From Candidatus Terraquivivens tengchongensis (lineage in GTDB: Archaea; Thermoproteota; Nitrososphaeria_A; Caldarchaeales; Wolframiiraptoraceae), in NCBI GenBank assembly GCA_023268355.1, contig JALNJK010000002.1:1-64000 (forward strand): 64,000 bases of DNA, written 5' to 3'. Position 1 is the stretch's first letter. Every line of letters begins with the position of its first letter. This document shows, piece by piece, positions 25,753-34,160 of the stretch. The translations under genes were made by a program, and so were the position numbers. The notes under the pieces were generated by a model, which did no database searches, was not told the DNA's origin, and worked only from the letters and a program-made list of their open reading frames with translations.

Positions 25753-27660
25753 TTAGCCACCTCCTTTAAATAAATTGTAAACCATAAAAGCTTTCACAAG
25801 AAGACCAGAATTAAGATATGAAAGCAATCTCTCCCCATATTTCCAATCAATAATCTCTCTCCCCATAGAATATTGAATCAAGGCCTCAGCCTTAACTGGG
25901 TTTTTACAGGCAATCTCAACTATGCGCCTAATCTGCGAAGAGGAAACATCAGCCTTACTCATAAAACCTATGATTTCAAGCAGAGTATCCATTTTAGACC
26001 ACTCCATAGAATCAACTTCATCAAGTTCGCTAGGGGTTATCCCTGTTCCCCCAATAGCAGCAAAGGCAACCCTATTTTTTCCCTTACTTTTAGCCTTAGA
26101 AAGCAAGTAATTAGCAGACTCAACCCCAACATAGACAGGCATCTTATAGTGGAAGAAGGCAATCCCAGCCGACATAGTGCATTCATCAGCCATCTCGTCT
26201 CTAAACTTCAGGTAAACCTTTTTAGCGGCTTCCAAAGCACGCTCCCCTGGAACAAAAGCCAAGAGATCGTCTCCGCCAGCATAAACAACTCTACCCTTAA
26301 ACTCGCCTATGATCTTTTTAAACTCCCCCTCACAAGTCTTATGAAGCAAGTTGCTCAGCGTCGATATTCTCGAAGGTGTGCTGGCCTTCCCAGCCTTTTT
26401 AAACCCAGCTCCTGACATGAAAAATCCAATATTATCTCCATCAGCCTTAATACACGCAACAAAATCAGACTCGCCTCTTATATCTTCCAGCCATACGCCC
26501 TTTCCCTTCTCTCTCAATTCTCGGCATTCATCACATAACCTTTCAGGTCTAGGCGAGGCATCATATGGCAAAATTCTTTCTTTATCTTCGCTACTCCAAG
26601 TCTTAGCTCTACATACGTCACACGTCTCAGCCCCCTCAGGTAAAGACACTTGCCGTACTGGAATACGTTTACTTTTTTCAACCCGCAAATTCAGTTGAGC
26701 TTTCTCCCAAACAGAACCAAAGTCTCCGCGAATTTCCTCACCTCCAGCTTTAACATAGCTGACAGTAATTGTAATTCTGCCACCGCTCACCTCCTCAAAA
26801 CTCTTCTTAACACCTTCTAAAGCAGCTTGAACTTTATCTAACGGGCATAAAGCCAAAATGCTCCCACCAGCAGCAAACAGGACACATTCAGGCCCAAGAA
26901 GATCCACTAGAAAATTCTTTGCAGTCTCCGTTGCCTCTTTAACTAAATCGCTCCTAGCCCTTAAGTCTGGAAGGCGCAGGGACTCGCCTATAAACTTGGA
27001 TATTTTATCTGCATCACCACTTAGGAGCGCAAACTCGTAGTTCTCGGCATCTCTCCCCCTCCAGCCGCTCAAATAGATACATGTGGCAAAAGCGGCCGTT
27101 AATTTCATATGATCCCAAAGGGAAACGTCGTTAATGGGACTTCTTGTATCCGCGGGAACAAGGCGTAGCTTAGATTCCCTCTCAAGAAAATCGAAGATTT
27201 TTAGATATGTTTCCTTAGGCTTTTCATAGAAATTGCTAGCGATAGATTTTAAGTTTCTAAGAGTTTCATGATAAATGTAGGTTAGATTATGGGCATCAAG
27301 CTTACACCTAATACGATCCTTTGACAAAACATGACTCAGTTCTACTGACGGAGATGGCAACGGTGCCCCACGCTCTGGCTCCTCACGTCTATCGGCACCA
27401 GAAGCAAAATTATCAGCCAAGCAAACTATCTCCTCAACTGAGCTCTTAGGATACCATTCACCTGGATAATACTGACTAGAGTGGTGGCGCATAGCATGAA
27501 GGGCAATATCCTCGCCTAAACATTCCCTAACAAACTCGTACGTATAACGAACATGATCACTCCAAGGTCTCCCCTCAGCCCAGCACTCCAGCTTGCCAAT
27601 ATCATGGAGCAAGGCCGATACACGTAAAATATCGAGCTCACTCAAAACGTTCACACTCAA
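25753..27660 (-). CDS. cas10: Cas10 (Csm1-like), HD nuclease and cyclic oligoadenylate synthase
   Basis: The large subunit of the type III effector, 635 residues. An N-terminal HD domain (SALLHDIGKLE near residue 15, AMRHHSSQYY, then LADNFASGADRREE) cuts single-stranded DNA in related proteins. A zinc finger (CDVCRAKTW ... RLCDECREL) separates the two palm domains. The second palm has VVYAGGDDLLAFVPG near residue 465, the intact GGDD active site that makes cyclic oligoadenylates. Both active sites appear intact, so DNase and signalling are expected. Start TTG 27660 (GTG 27654 possible), with a TATA element upstream. It heads the operon cas10-cas11-cas7-csx10-like. Confidence 0.93.
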   Translation of the reverse strand: MSVNVLSELDILRVSALLHDIGKLECWAEGRPWSDHVRYTYEFVRECLGEDIALHAMRHHSSQYYPGEWYPKSSVEEIVCLADNFASGADRREEPERGAPLPSPSVELSHVLSKDRIRCKLDAHNLTYIYHETLRNLKSIASNFYEKPKETYLKIFDFLERESKLRLVPADTRSPINDVSLWDHMKLTAAFATCIYLSGWRGRDAENYEFALLSGDADKISKFIGESLRLPDLRARSDLVKEATETAKNFLVDLLGPECVLFAAGGSILALCPLDKVQAALEGVKKSFEEVSGGRITITVSYVKAGGEEIRGDFGSVWEKAQLNLRVEKSKRIPVRQVSLPEGAETCDVCRAKTWSSEDKERILPYDASPRPERLCDECRELREKGKGVWLEDIRGESDFVACIKADGDNIGFFMSGAGFKKAGKASTPSRISTLSNLLHKTCEGEFKKIIGEFKGRVVYAGGDDLLAFVPGERALEAAKKVYLKFRDEMADECTMSAGIAFFHYKMPVYVGVESANYLLSKAKSKGKNRVAFAAIGGTGITPSELDEVDSMEWSKMDTLLEIIGFMSKADVSSSQIRRIVEIACKNPVKAEALIQYSMGREIIDWKYGERLLSYLNSGLLVKAFMVYNLFKGGG

Positions 27661-27686
27661 AATATTATTATTTTTCGCTAAAAAGG

Positions 27687-27698
27687 GTATAAAATACT
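27687..27698 (-). promoter_or_regulatory. TATA element of the type III operon
   Basis: On the minus strand GTATTTTATACCC lies about 30 nt before the cas10 start codon, the right distance for a nearly leaderless archaeal transcript. It is close to palindromic with the plus strand (GGGTATAAAATAC), so direction rests on the adjacent gene. Confidence 0.45.
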
Positions 27699-27795
27699 AT
27701 CGATTCTCTTCTTTCAGCGAGAAAACTTAAGAGGGGCGCTACATGTTCTAATAAAATTATAGCCCAGAAATCTTTAAAATCGAATTCGTCCGGTT

Positions 27796-28013
27796 ATGCC
27801 TAAGTGGTACATGGTAAGAAGCTTACACTTACAGATCAAATACTTGGCTAGGAACGAGAAGGGCCAGCGCGACGAGATAGTCGCCTATGCAGGCGTCGAG
27901 CCTGAGGCTATGTCTAGAAAGACGAGGGGTCCTAAAAAGCCTCAGCCTTTTAAGGAGCGATAGGGGACGGCTACAGGTTCACGGTGAAAGGTGTACGGTT
28001 ATTCAAGAAGTAG
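27796..28013 (+). pseudogene. Small unknown gene with a frameshift
   Basis: A 55-codon frame (MPKWYMVRSLHLQIKYLARN ... KKPQPFKER) ends at TAG 27961-27963. A different frame continues the protein-like sequence at the same point (IGDGYRFTVKGVRLFKK, stop TAG 28011-28013). One lost or gained base near 27960 would explain both, giving an original product of about 72 residues. The G/C-rich third positions of the first part support past coding. No family recognised; it could be a small basic protein of a mobile element. Confidence 0.4.
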
Positions 28014-28414
28014 TTGCCAGCATGGCGGGGTAAGCGAAAGGAGACCTCCAGCAGTGTAGTGAAAGCCTTAAAAGCGATAAAGGGGCTGAAGGACGGGAAG
28101 TGTATCACAGAAGGGTTGGGTAAACTGAAAACCGGAACAGGCATATAGAATCCGGGCTCAGGACTCCGTGAATCATGCGGAGAAGAGGTTTCGGAAAGGT
28201 ACGTAGTGAGGACTAGACGGGATACTAGATTCTTCTGCAGAGGATGTATGAACGAATGGATAGCATAAGCTCGGATGTTAAGAGTGTTACGAGTTAATTT
28301 TCGAGTTTTAGGAGACTGAATTGAAGGTTGAATGCTAGCTATCAAATAAATGCTTCGATGTAAGCGTTCAAAGAATGCTCGAGGAAGAGCTAAAGAGGCT
28401 TAAGAACACTATCG
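28014..28414. other. Non-coding or decayed stretch between the broken small gene and the recombinase
   Basis: All frames are interrupted. Short protein-like pieces (for example AQDSVNHAEKRFRKG near 28150) suggest decayed coding DNA, consistent with an old insertion zone next to the recombinase. No repeats or RNA genes seen. Confidence 0.35.
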
Positions 28415-29710
28415 CTACGAGTACATGTATTCTTTCAATAAAGGAAGACATTCCTTTATTAGATGACCGCAACGCTGTCTTATCGATCCGTCCTCATCGT
28501 TTAGGTACGCTTCACCTATCACCGTTATCAACTTACATAACTCCTTCATCATATCCTTCAGCTCAGCTATCTCGGAATTTTTCTTTTCGTCGAGCTCCAG
28601 GGCCACCTTTAGGTCCAAAGGTGCTCCGCACCTTCTGCAGAAGCTTATGCCAGGTGAGTTCTGTTCCTTACACCTTTGACACATTATAAGCCTGAATTCC
28701 TTAACCTCCAGACCCTCCTCGATGGGCATCCCGCTTGCCCTTAACAAGGCTTTATCAAGATCCCTGCCGCTAAGATGTACGTATACAGCAGCCATCTCAG
28801 AGTCTTGCTTCCAACCAAAGTACTCCTTCATCTGGGCCTCCGTAAGTATATTGGCCAGATGACTTGCCCTAGAATGTCTGAATAGATGCGGATATATGCG
28901 CTTCTTTATTCCTGCTCTCTTTGCTAACGTCTTCAGCATTTTTGCTACAGCAGGATAGTCCAAAGGCTTAAGGTAGTTCTTCGTCCACAATCCTATCCAG
29001 AGCGGTGCATCGGGATCATTGCGCAAAGGATGGTTATCTAGCCATTCTGCCAGCATGGGCGCTGAAGCTACTATCCTTATCCTTCTCATACCAGTCTTTC
29101 CGCTTACGATAATAGCAGCACCATATTCATCAAACGTTACGTTCTTGATCTTTAAGCCAAGCATCTCGCCTATTCGGGCACCAGATTCATAAAGCACTAG
29201 GACAAAGGCCTTATCCCTAAGGTTTGTAGCCTTGCTTGCCATGAGCTTTACTTCCTCCTCGGTGAGGAGCTCTTCAGGAAGCTTGCATTTTCCATAGCTC
29301 TTTATCTTAATCCAGCTAACCTCAGGCGGATTATCATTATCTCTTAACCATTTGTAAAACCTCCTGACCGCAACTTTGTAATCGTGCTTAGTCCAGTCGC
29401 TGTACCCTCTCTCTTCGAGGCTGGACAATGCAGCGCGTACATCAGATTCATTAACTTTGTCAAGAGCCTTCTTAACGATGCGTGCAAAGCTTACCATATG
29501 ATGGGTGTATTTTATCATCCTTAATGGGCCTATACCTTCAGAGCGGAGAAAGCCAATGAAAGACCTTATGAGAGCTGCATTTCTCTTTCCGACCCGGTCC
29601 TCGAGTTTATCCAGTACAATCTTTAATCTATCTTCATGGCTGCGATGCTTATGTCCTTTATCCATTCTAACGGAGCAGTCCGCTTTTGCGTTATTTAATG
29701 CTAGCGGCAT
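28415..29710 (-). CDS. Tyrosine recombinase/integrase with C-terminal zinc ribbon
   Basis: A 431-residue site-specific recombinase. The N-terminal SAM-like domain (about 20-130) is followed by the catalytic domain: Arg in LYESGARIGEMLGL (near 182), HLFRHSRASHLA (His-x-x-Arg, near 277), and the nucleophilic Tyr in AAVYVHLSGRD (near 315). A zinc ribbon follows (CQRCKEQNSPGISFCRRCG), then a helical tail. The ribbon is not part of standard XerC/D and is common in archaeal integrases. The gene starts only 16 nt beyond the 3' end of tRNA-Thr, a typical integrase target, which suggests it entered with a mobile element whose far end I cannot find here. A host Xer-like role is the alternative. Confidence 0.85.
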   Translation of the reverse strand: MPLALNNAKADCSVRMDKGHKHRSHEDRLKIVLDKLEDRVGKRNAALIRSFIGFLRSEGIGPLRMIKYTHHMVSFARIVKKALDKVNESDVRAALSSLEERGYSDWTKHDYKVAVRRFYKWLRDNDNPPEVSWIKIKSYGKCKLPEELLTEEEVKLMASKATNLRDKAFVLVLYESGARIGEMLGLKIKNVTFDEYGAAIIVSGKTGMRRIRIVASAPMLAEWLDNHPLRNDPDAPLWIGLWTKNYLKPLDYPAVAKMLKTLAKRAGIKKRIYPHLFRHSRASHLANILTEAQMKEYFGWKQDSEMAAVYVHLSGRDLDKALLRASGMPIEEGLEVKEFRLIMCQRCKEQNSPGISFCRRCGAPLDLKVALELDEKKNSEIAELKDMMKELCKLITVIGEAYLNDEDGSIRQRCGHLIKECLPLLKEYMYS

Positions 29711-29726
29711 TTGAACTCAATTTAAG

Positions 29727-29801
29727 AGCCCCGGGCGGGATTCGAACCCGCGACATGCCGCTTACGAGGCGGCCGCTCCGACCGGGCTGAGCTACCGGGG
29801 C
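29727..29801 (-). tRNA. tRNA-Thr (anticodon CGT)
   Basis: The minus strand folds as a complete cloverleaf: acceptor GCCCCGG/CCGGGGC, T arm GCGGG-TTCGAAT-CCCGC, anticodon stem GCCGC/GCGGC with loop CTCGTAA, giving CGT for ACG codons. There is no intron and no encoded CCA. The recombinase gene lies immediately downstream of its 3' end. Confidence 0.95.
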
Positions 29802-29815
29802 AGTGGATGTTCAAG

Positions 29816-29825
29816 CTTTTATATA
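29816..29825 (-). promoter_or_regulatory. TATA element of tRNA-Thr
   Basis: Minus strand TATATAAAAG, centred about 20 nt upstream of the tRNA 5' end, as expected for an archaeal tRNA promoter. Confidence 0.55.
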
Positions 29826-30355
29826 CTCATTCGCTCGAACGAGTGTGATGGAGGCAAGCGGCATCACGGATGACAAGCTTGTAATTGATTATATAAACTT
29901 ACAGCCTGAAAGCTTTCGTAAACACAGACGAGCTTTACCCCTTTTGAAAACGCTAAGTATTTTTTCTAAAGAATTCAGGGTTCAAATTGGTAAGCAAGGC
30001 TATAAAAGCGTATAGCAATAGCTTTTGGTCTTTAAGGAGGTGCCGTCCTCTAACCTATATCAGAAGGTATGGTCATTAATCATTTGGCCTTCTTTGCGAT
30101 GACTATCCCCATAATTCCATGCTTCATCGGCCAGGGGCATGGAAGAATAAGGAGCTTTAACCCATCTGGTTATGCTTGATGCATTTATGAGTTGCTCATT
30201 AAGGTAGTATAATGAAAGGGGTAAAGGTGTTGTAAGGTTTCTTGCGAGACAAAGTATCTAGCCCTAACGGGCAAAAAGTCAAAGAAAATATACTTAGTAA
30301 TTAAAAGCTAGCTTTTGTCCATCAAGACTTAGAAGCCATGGTCAAATAATTAGAG
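29826..30355. other. 530-nt stretch with only remnants
   Basis: A plus-strand frame (29803-30015, 70 codons) contains LVIDYINLQPESFRKHRRAL, which resembles the N-terminal domain of tyrosine recombinases. It could be a fragment of a second integrase beside the tRNA. On the minus strand, around 30083-30170, LKLLILPCPWPMKHGIMGIV resembles the C-terminal copper loop of cupredoxins but has no start or body. Nothing intact was found. Confidence 0.3.
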
Positions 30356-30718
30356 TTATGTTTCTGAAGTGTCCAACTTAATTTCTATGCCAAACTCTTG
30401 CAACTTTTTGAATTCCTTATCTAATGTGAGCAGCAATAGGTTCTTTGCTTTTGCCGATGCTGCTATGAGTAGATCTGCGTCCGGGATTTTCTGGCCCCTC
30501 CTCTTTAAGGCTTCGTAAATGCTGCAGTACTCGAGGATGACCTCATTATCTAAAGGTATGACATCGTAGACCTTTTCTAGAGTTGTTTTAACCTCGCTAC
30601 GTTTTTCAGCCGGAATTCCCCTCAGGACCTCAATTAATGATATTACGCTGATATAACCTTCTCTAAATTCTCCCTTTCTTAGCCAGTTTATTAAAACGCT
30701 CGTGTCCACCAGTATCAT
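30356..30718 (-). CDS. vapC: VapC-type PIN-domain toxin
   Basis: A 120-residue PIN ribonuclease. Acidic active-site residues are in place: Asp in MILVDTSVLINW, Glu in VISLIEVLRGIP, Asp in KIPDADLLIAASA and Asp in LLLTLDKEF. VapC toxins cut tRNA or rRNA when released from their antitoxin. The start overlaps the stop of vapB by 4 nt (ATGA), the usual toxin-antitoxin coupling. Normal length. Confidence 0.88.
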   Translation of the reverse strand: MILVDTSVLINWLRKGEFREGYISVISLIEVLRGIPAEKRSEVKTTLEKVYDVIPLDNEVILEYCSIYEALKRRGQKIPDADLLIAASAKAKNLLLLTLDKEFKKLQEFGIEIKLDTSET

Positions 30719-30942
30719 TCTATTGTAAACTCCTTTCTAAAGGTCTCAGATTCCTCCAATATCCTTTTGAGGTCTTCCTCTGAGAGAATCTTTCTAAGTT
30801 TTTCGAAAGCTTCCCGTCTTCGCTTTTCACTTGCCTCTCTATACAACTTCATGAGGTACTCGCCCCAATCGCTTTCTCCCTTGTCTTTTTCAAGGATCTC
30901 CTTAACTTTCTTTGGTAATGATATAGTTGAATAATTACTCAA
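30715..30942 (-). CDS. vapB: VapB-type antitoxin
   Basis: A 75-residue protein directly upstream of vapC. The N-terminus (YSTISLPKKVKEILEKDKGE) fits a ribbon-helix-helix DNA-binding domain. The acidic helical C-terminus (LSEEDLKRILEESETFRKEF) would wrap the toxin. Start TTG 30942. The pair probably represses its own promoter. Confidence 0.8.
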   Translation of the reverse strand: MSNYSTISLPKKVKEILEKDKGESDWGEYLMKLYREASEKRRREAFEKLRKILSEEDLKRILEESETFRKEFTIE

Positions 30943-31378
30943 TTACATCACTAATAAATTATAAATAACGCTATAATATAAAGTTTTTCTACAAAGATGA
31001 AGCTTATATGTCATTTTCAACCTCTCGCATTTTCGTATATACTTTAACCTCCCCTTGGGTCTCTTTTTATACAGGGGAGAAATCATAGACAGATAAGATA
31101 TTTTTGGAAAACCTGGAAGAAATATACCATTCGGGCTTCTCTCAATTTTGAGCGAGGAATTAGTTGGTGTCGGAAGGTGACAGCATGTTGTCACATCTAC
31201 ATTTCAACTATTAGGCAAAAACCCATCGTTAGAAAGATTGAGCAGCTATTTTTCGAGGGTGTCCGACCGGATTAGCTACTGGGCTCGTCTAATTTGCTTA
31301 ATATGGAAGCTTATTAATCTACGGCGGTTTTTATTATGTTGCTCGAATGGGTAAAGTACCCATTAAAGCTTAAGATCG
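30943..31378. other. 436-nt intergenic stretch
   Basis: No supportable gene. An 83-codon minus frame here has low-complexity, Lys/Leu-rich content and no ribosome-binding site. The region holds the upstream parts of vapBC (minus) and the glycosyltransferase (plus). Confidence 0.45.
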
Positions 31379-32146
31379 GTGGTCGTGGTAGGCTTGAAAA
31401 AACGAAGCCTCGCAGTGGTCATACCAACTTACAATGAGGCGGAGAACATAGGCACCGTATTAGAATTAACCTCCATGGTGATGTCGAGCAAAAACATGGA
31501 CGGGTGGATAATAGTAGTTGACGACGACAGCCCGGACGGTACGGCGGATGTCGCTGAATCTTTCAAAGAAAAGTACGGCAAAATTGTGGTCATAAGAAGG
31601 CCTGGAAAACTAGGGCTTGGTTCTGCTTACAGAGATGGTTTCGCTCTAGCTCTAGAAAAGTTGGACGTTGAATATATAGCAGAGATGGATGCTGACGGGT
31701 CGCATCCACCGGAAAAGTTGCCCATTATGCTTGACTTATTGGTAGAGAGCCAAGCTGACTGCGTCATAGCATCGAGGTATGTGGAGGGTGGAGGTTGGGG
31801 ATGGGAGTCACTCAGCAGGACCATAATAAGCAAGGGCGCTAACTTGCTGGCGAGGTTAGCGACGGGTGTTAAGCTGAAGGACATGACGTCCGGTTATAGA
31901 GTATACAGGGCTGACGTGCTGAGGTCCATTAAGCTTGAATGTTTAGATTCTGGTTACCTTTTTCAAGTACAGATAATTTATGAACTGGTAAAGAATGGTT
32001 TCAGAATCATAGAGAGCCCGTTTGTATTCATGCCGAGGCTAAAGGGAAAGTCCAAGCTTGGTATTGCTGAGTTTTGGAGGTTCTTCAAGTGGTGCATCAA
32101 AATAATGCTGGCGAGATTATTTAAAATTGAAAAATCAACGTTATAA
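31379..32146 (+). CDS. GT2 glycosyltransferase, dolichyl-phosphate mannose synthase-like
   Basis: A 255-residue family-2 glycosyltransferase. VVIPTYNEAENIGTVLE and IVVDDDSPDGTADVAE form the nucleotide-sugar site, and EMDADGSHPPEKLP carries the DxD motif. RYVEGGGWGWESLSRTIISK and MTSGYRVYRADVL are typical of DPM1-type enzymes. These transfer a sugar from a nucleotide donor to a polyprenyl phosphate on the cytoplasmic membrane face, for N-glycans. It has no C-terminal membrane domain, so it is of the short form. Starts GTG 31379, GTG 31385 or TTG 31394 are all possible. Confidence 0.88.
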   Translation: MVVVGLKKRSLAVVIPTYNEAENIGTVLELTSMVMSSKNMDGWIIVVDDDSPDGTADVAESFKEKYGKIVVIRRPGKLGLGSAYRDGFALALEKLDVEYIAEMDADGSHPPEKLPIMLDLLVESQADCVIASRYVEGGGWGWESLSRTIISKGANLLARLATGVKLKDMTSGYRVYRADVLRSIKLECLDSGYLFQVQIIYELVKNGFRIIESPFVFMPRLKGKSKLGIAEFWRFFKWCIKIMLARLFKIEKSTL

Positions 32147-32182
32147 TGAACTTGATGGAGCTTTTTTACGGTTGATTCGAGT

Positions 32183-33151
32183 TTGTCCAAAATGCTTCAC
32201 GACATCGGGGAGAAGGGTCTTGTTGAACGAATACTTTCGAGAATAACATTAGGTCCGCGACACGTACTTCCAAAAGGTGACGATGCCGTAGCAATCGAGT
32301 TCATGGGAAAGCTTGTTGTGTCTACCGACATGCTGGTAGAATCAACAGACGTACCACCCGGCATGAATATGGAGAGCGTTGGTTGGAAAGCTCTTACAAT
32401 GGTTGTAAGCGACCTTGCATCCAAAGGTGCGATACCCATACTTTACTTGATTTCTCTCGGTCTTCCAAGGAGCATGACCCTTGAGCAGTTTGAGGCATTT
32501 TGGGATGGTTTAGAAAAAGCCGCACGTTGTTATGGCGGCACAATAGCTGGTGGCGATACTAACGAGGCTCAAGAAGTCGTTGTATCTTGTGTCGGCATAG
32601 GTTCCGCGGAGAGGGTCGTGCCTAGGAGTGGTGCACGTGTAGGAGATGTTTTGGCGACGACTGGGCTGTTCGGCAGATCTGCGGCCGGTCTCAACGCTTT
32701 ACTTAGGGGCGTTGAAGATGTTGACGAATCGCTAAAGCGTGCGGTTCTAAAACCCATGGCCAGATTTAGGGAAGGTGTGATTTTAGCGAAGTACGCAACA
32801 TCATGCATAGATTCAAGTGACGGGCTAGCTGTATCCCTTCACGAGTTAGCAAAGCAAAGCGGCGTAGGCTTCGAGGTAACTATGCCACCAGTTGATGGGG
32901 TTGCCAAAAAATTTGCTGAAAAACATGGACTGGATGTATTCGATTTGGTATTCTACGGCGGCGAGGAGTATGAATTAGTGTTTACGATTGGTCGCAACGA
33001 TCTCGAAGCTGTTAGAAAGGCGTTAGCCTTGGTCAACGGAGAGCTGATAGAAATCGGTAGAGTGGTCCCTAGGTCAGAGGGCATAACTGTATTCTGGGAT
33101 GGAGAGCGCATACCGCTCGAGTGTAAAGGATGGGACCACTTTAAGAAGTGA
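32183..33151 (+). CDS. thiL: Thiamine-monophosphate kinase
   Basis: A 322-residue AIR-synthase-fold kinase that makes thiamine diphosphate from thiamine monophosphate and ATP. LPKGDDAVAIEF, VVSTDMLVESTD, MVVSDLASKGAIP and GGDTNEAQE are the metal and phosphate sites in the expected order. CIDSSDGLAVSLHELAK and YGGEEYELVFTI complete the signature. Start TTG 32183 or ATG 32192. Followed convergently by the Nudix gene, which overlaps its 3' end by 11 nt. Confidence 0.93.
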   Translation: MSKMLHDIGEKGLVERILSRITLGPRHVLPKGDDAVAIEFMGKLVVSTDMLVESTDVPPGMNMESVGWKALTMVVSDLASKGAIPILYLISLGLPRSMTLEQFEAFWDGLEKAARCYGGTIAGGDTNEAQEVVVSCVGIGSAERVVPRSGARVGDVLATTGLFGRSAAGLNALLRGVEDVDESLKRAVLKPMARFREGVILAKYATSCIDSSDGLAVSLHELAKQSGVGFEVTMPPVDGVAKKFAEKHGLDVFDLVFYGGEEYELVFTIGRNDLEAVRKALALVNGELIEIGRVVPRSEGITVFWDGERIPLECKGWDHFKK

Positions 33152-33680
33152 GCCTCTTCAGTAGCATTATACCCGCAACCGTTTTTGCATCTTCTATCTC
33201 CCCTTTCATTATCATACTTACAACATCATCCATCTTCAAAATCACTGTCCTTATTTTTTCGTCGGGTTCAGGCTTCTGGCCTACCTTTTTCAGGTCGGAG
33301 GCCATATAAAGGTGGACCTTTTCCGTACTGTAACCGGGCGCCAAGTATAACGTCGCCACTTTCTCCATTCGGCCTGCGATGAAGCCTGTCTCTTCTTCTA
33401 GCTCCCTGCGTGCGCATCTTTCAGGATCTTCTCCAACCTCCAGCGTTCCGGCTGGCAACTCTAGAAGGACCTTTCCCACGGCATGCCTATATTGGCTGAC
33501 CAGAACGAGTGACTCCTTATCGAGGAGCGGAATTATAACAACTGCACCTGGATGTTCTACTATTTCCCTGACGGTTAACCTACCCCACGAGGTCAGAACT
33601 TTGTCAACCCTTACATTAAACAGCCTGCCTTTATAGACGGTGTTGCTTTCTATAATTTTCTCATAAACTTCGTCGCTCAT
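33141..33680 (-). CDS. Nudix hydrolase, ADP-ribose pyrophosphatase type
   Basis: A 179-residue Nudix enzyme. The Nudix box is complete: AGTLEVGEDPERCARRELEE followed by ETGF. VVIIPLLDKESLVLVSQYRH and LELPAGTLE match ADP-ribose pyrophosphatases, and the LAPGYSTEKVHLYMA loop fits that subgroup. It removes ADP-ribose or related nucleotides as housekeeping. Its start overlaps the stop of the cyclophilin-like gene, so the two are co-transcribed. Confidence 0.9.
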   Translation of the reverse strand: MSDEVYEKIIESNTVYKGRLFNVRVDKVLTSWGRLTVREIVEHPGAVVIIPLLDKESLVLVSQYRHAVGKVLLELPAGTLEVGEDPERCARRELEEETGFIAGRMEKVATLYLAPGYSTEKVHLYMASDLKKVGQKPEPDEKIRTVILKMDDVVSMIMKGEIEDAKTVAGIMLLKRLTS

Positions 33681-34069
33681 CTATCTTCACGCAGCACTAC
33701 AACCTTTACGGGCGTTCCGCTCTTTACCTTCTTAAGAATCTCAATACCCCCGACGACTTTACCTATAGGGTTGCAGGGACTGTATGCGCGTGGTTCACCA
33801 GACTGGCTTATGGGTGTCGGGCCGAAGAATACCGCTATGGCCCTTCCTGGCGGCCAGTACGCCAGCTCGCCGACGTCCATAATTGTTTTTGTGTTCTCTT
33901 CGCCAACGGATACGGGCGTCTCGAAGTACACCTCATCCCCCCATCTCATCGCCTTGGATTCTATGGGCAACACTTTCAAGATGGCTGCGACGGTCTTAGG
34001 GTTCAAAGATTTAACAAGCTCGGCCTTAACGCTGCCGAGATCTTTAAAATCGAGTAGGACCAGCACCAT
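33677..34069 (-). CDS. Cyclophilin-like domain protein (PF04126 type)
   Basis: A 130-residue protein of the archaeal/Thermotoga cyclophilin-like family. AYWPPGRAIAVFFGPTP and the Ser/Gly loop SQSGEPRAYSPCNPIGKVVG are its hallmarks, and MRWGDEVYFETPV precedes them. The fold resembles peptidyl-prolyl isomerases but no activity is established for the family. Overlaps the Nudix gene by 4 nt. Confidence 0.78.
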   Translation of the reverse strand: MVLVLLDFKDLGSVKAELVKSLNPKTVAAILKVLPIESKAMRWGDEVYFETPVSVGEENTKTIMDVGELAYWPPGRAIAVFFGPTPISQSGEPRAYSPCNPIGKVVGGIEILKKVKSGTPVKVVVLREDR

Positions 34070-34126
34070 ACATGCTCAGCCACAAGACCAAGAAAAGCAG
34101 TATATACATTTTAGATGGTCGGATAA

Positions 34127-34135
34127 GTTTATAAT
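34127..34135 (+). promoter_or_regulatory. TATA element of tRNA-Lys
   Basis: GTTTATAAT is centred 30 nt upstream of the tRNA 5' end. A second A/T element (TATATACA, near 34101) sits further up. Confidence 0.55.
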
Positions 34136-34160
34136 TGAGGTATTTAGAACACCAGAGCTG

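Noticed and set aside
30943-31194. 83-codon minus-strand frame upstream of vapB
   Set aside because: Low-complexity content, no ribosome-binding site, no neighbour relation; probably chance.
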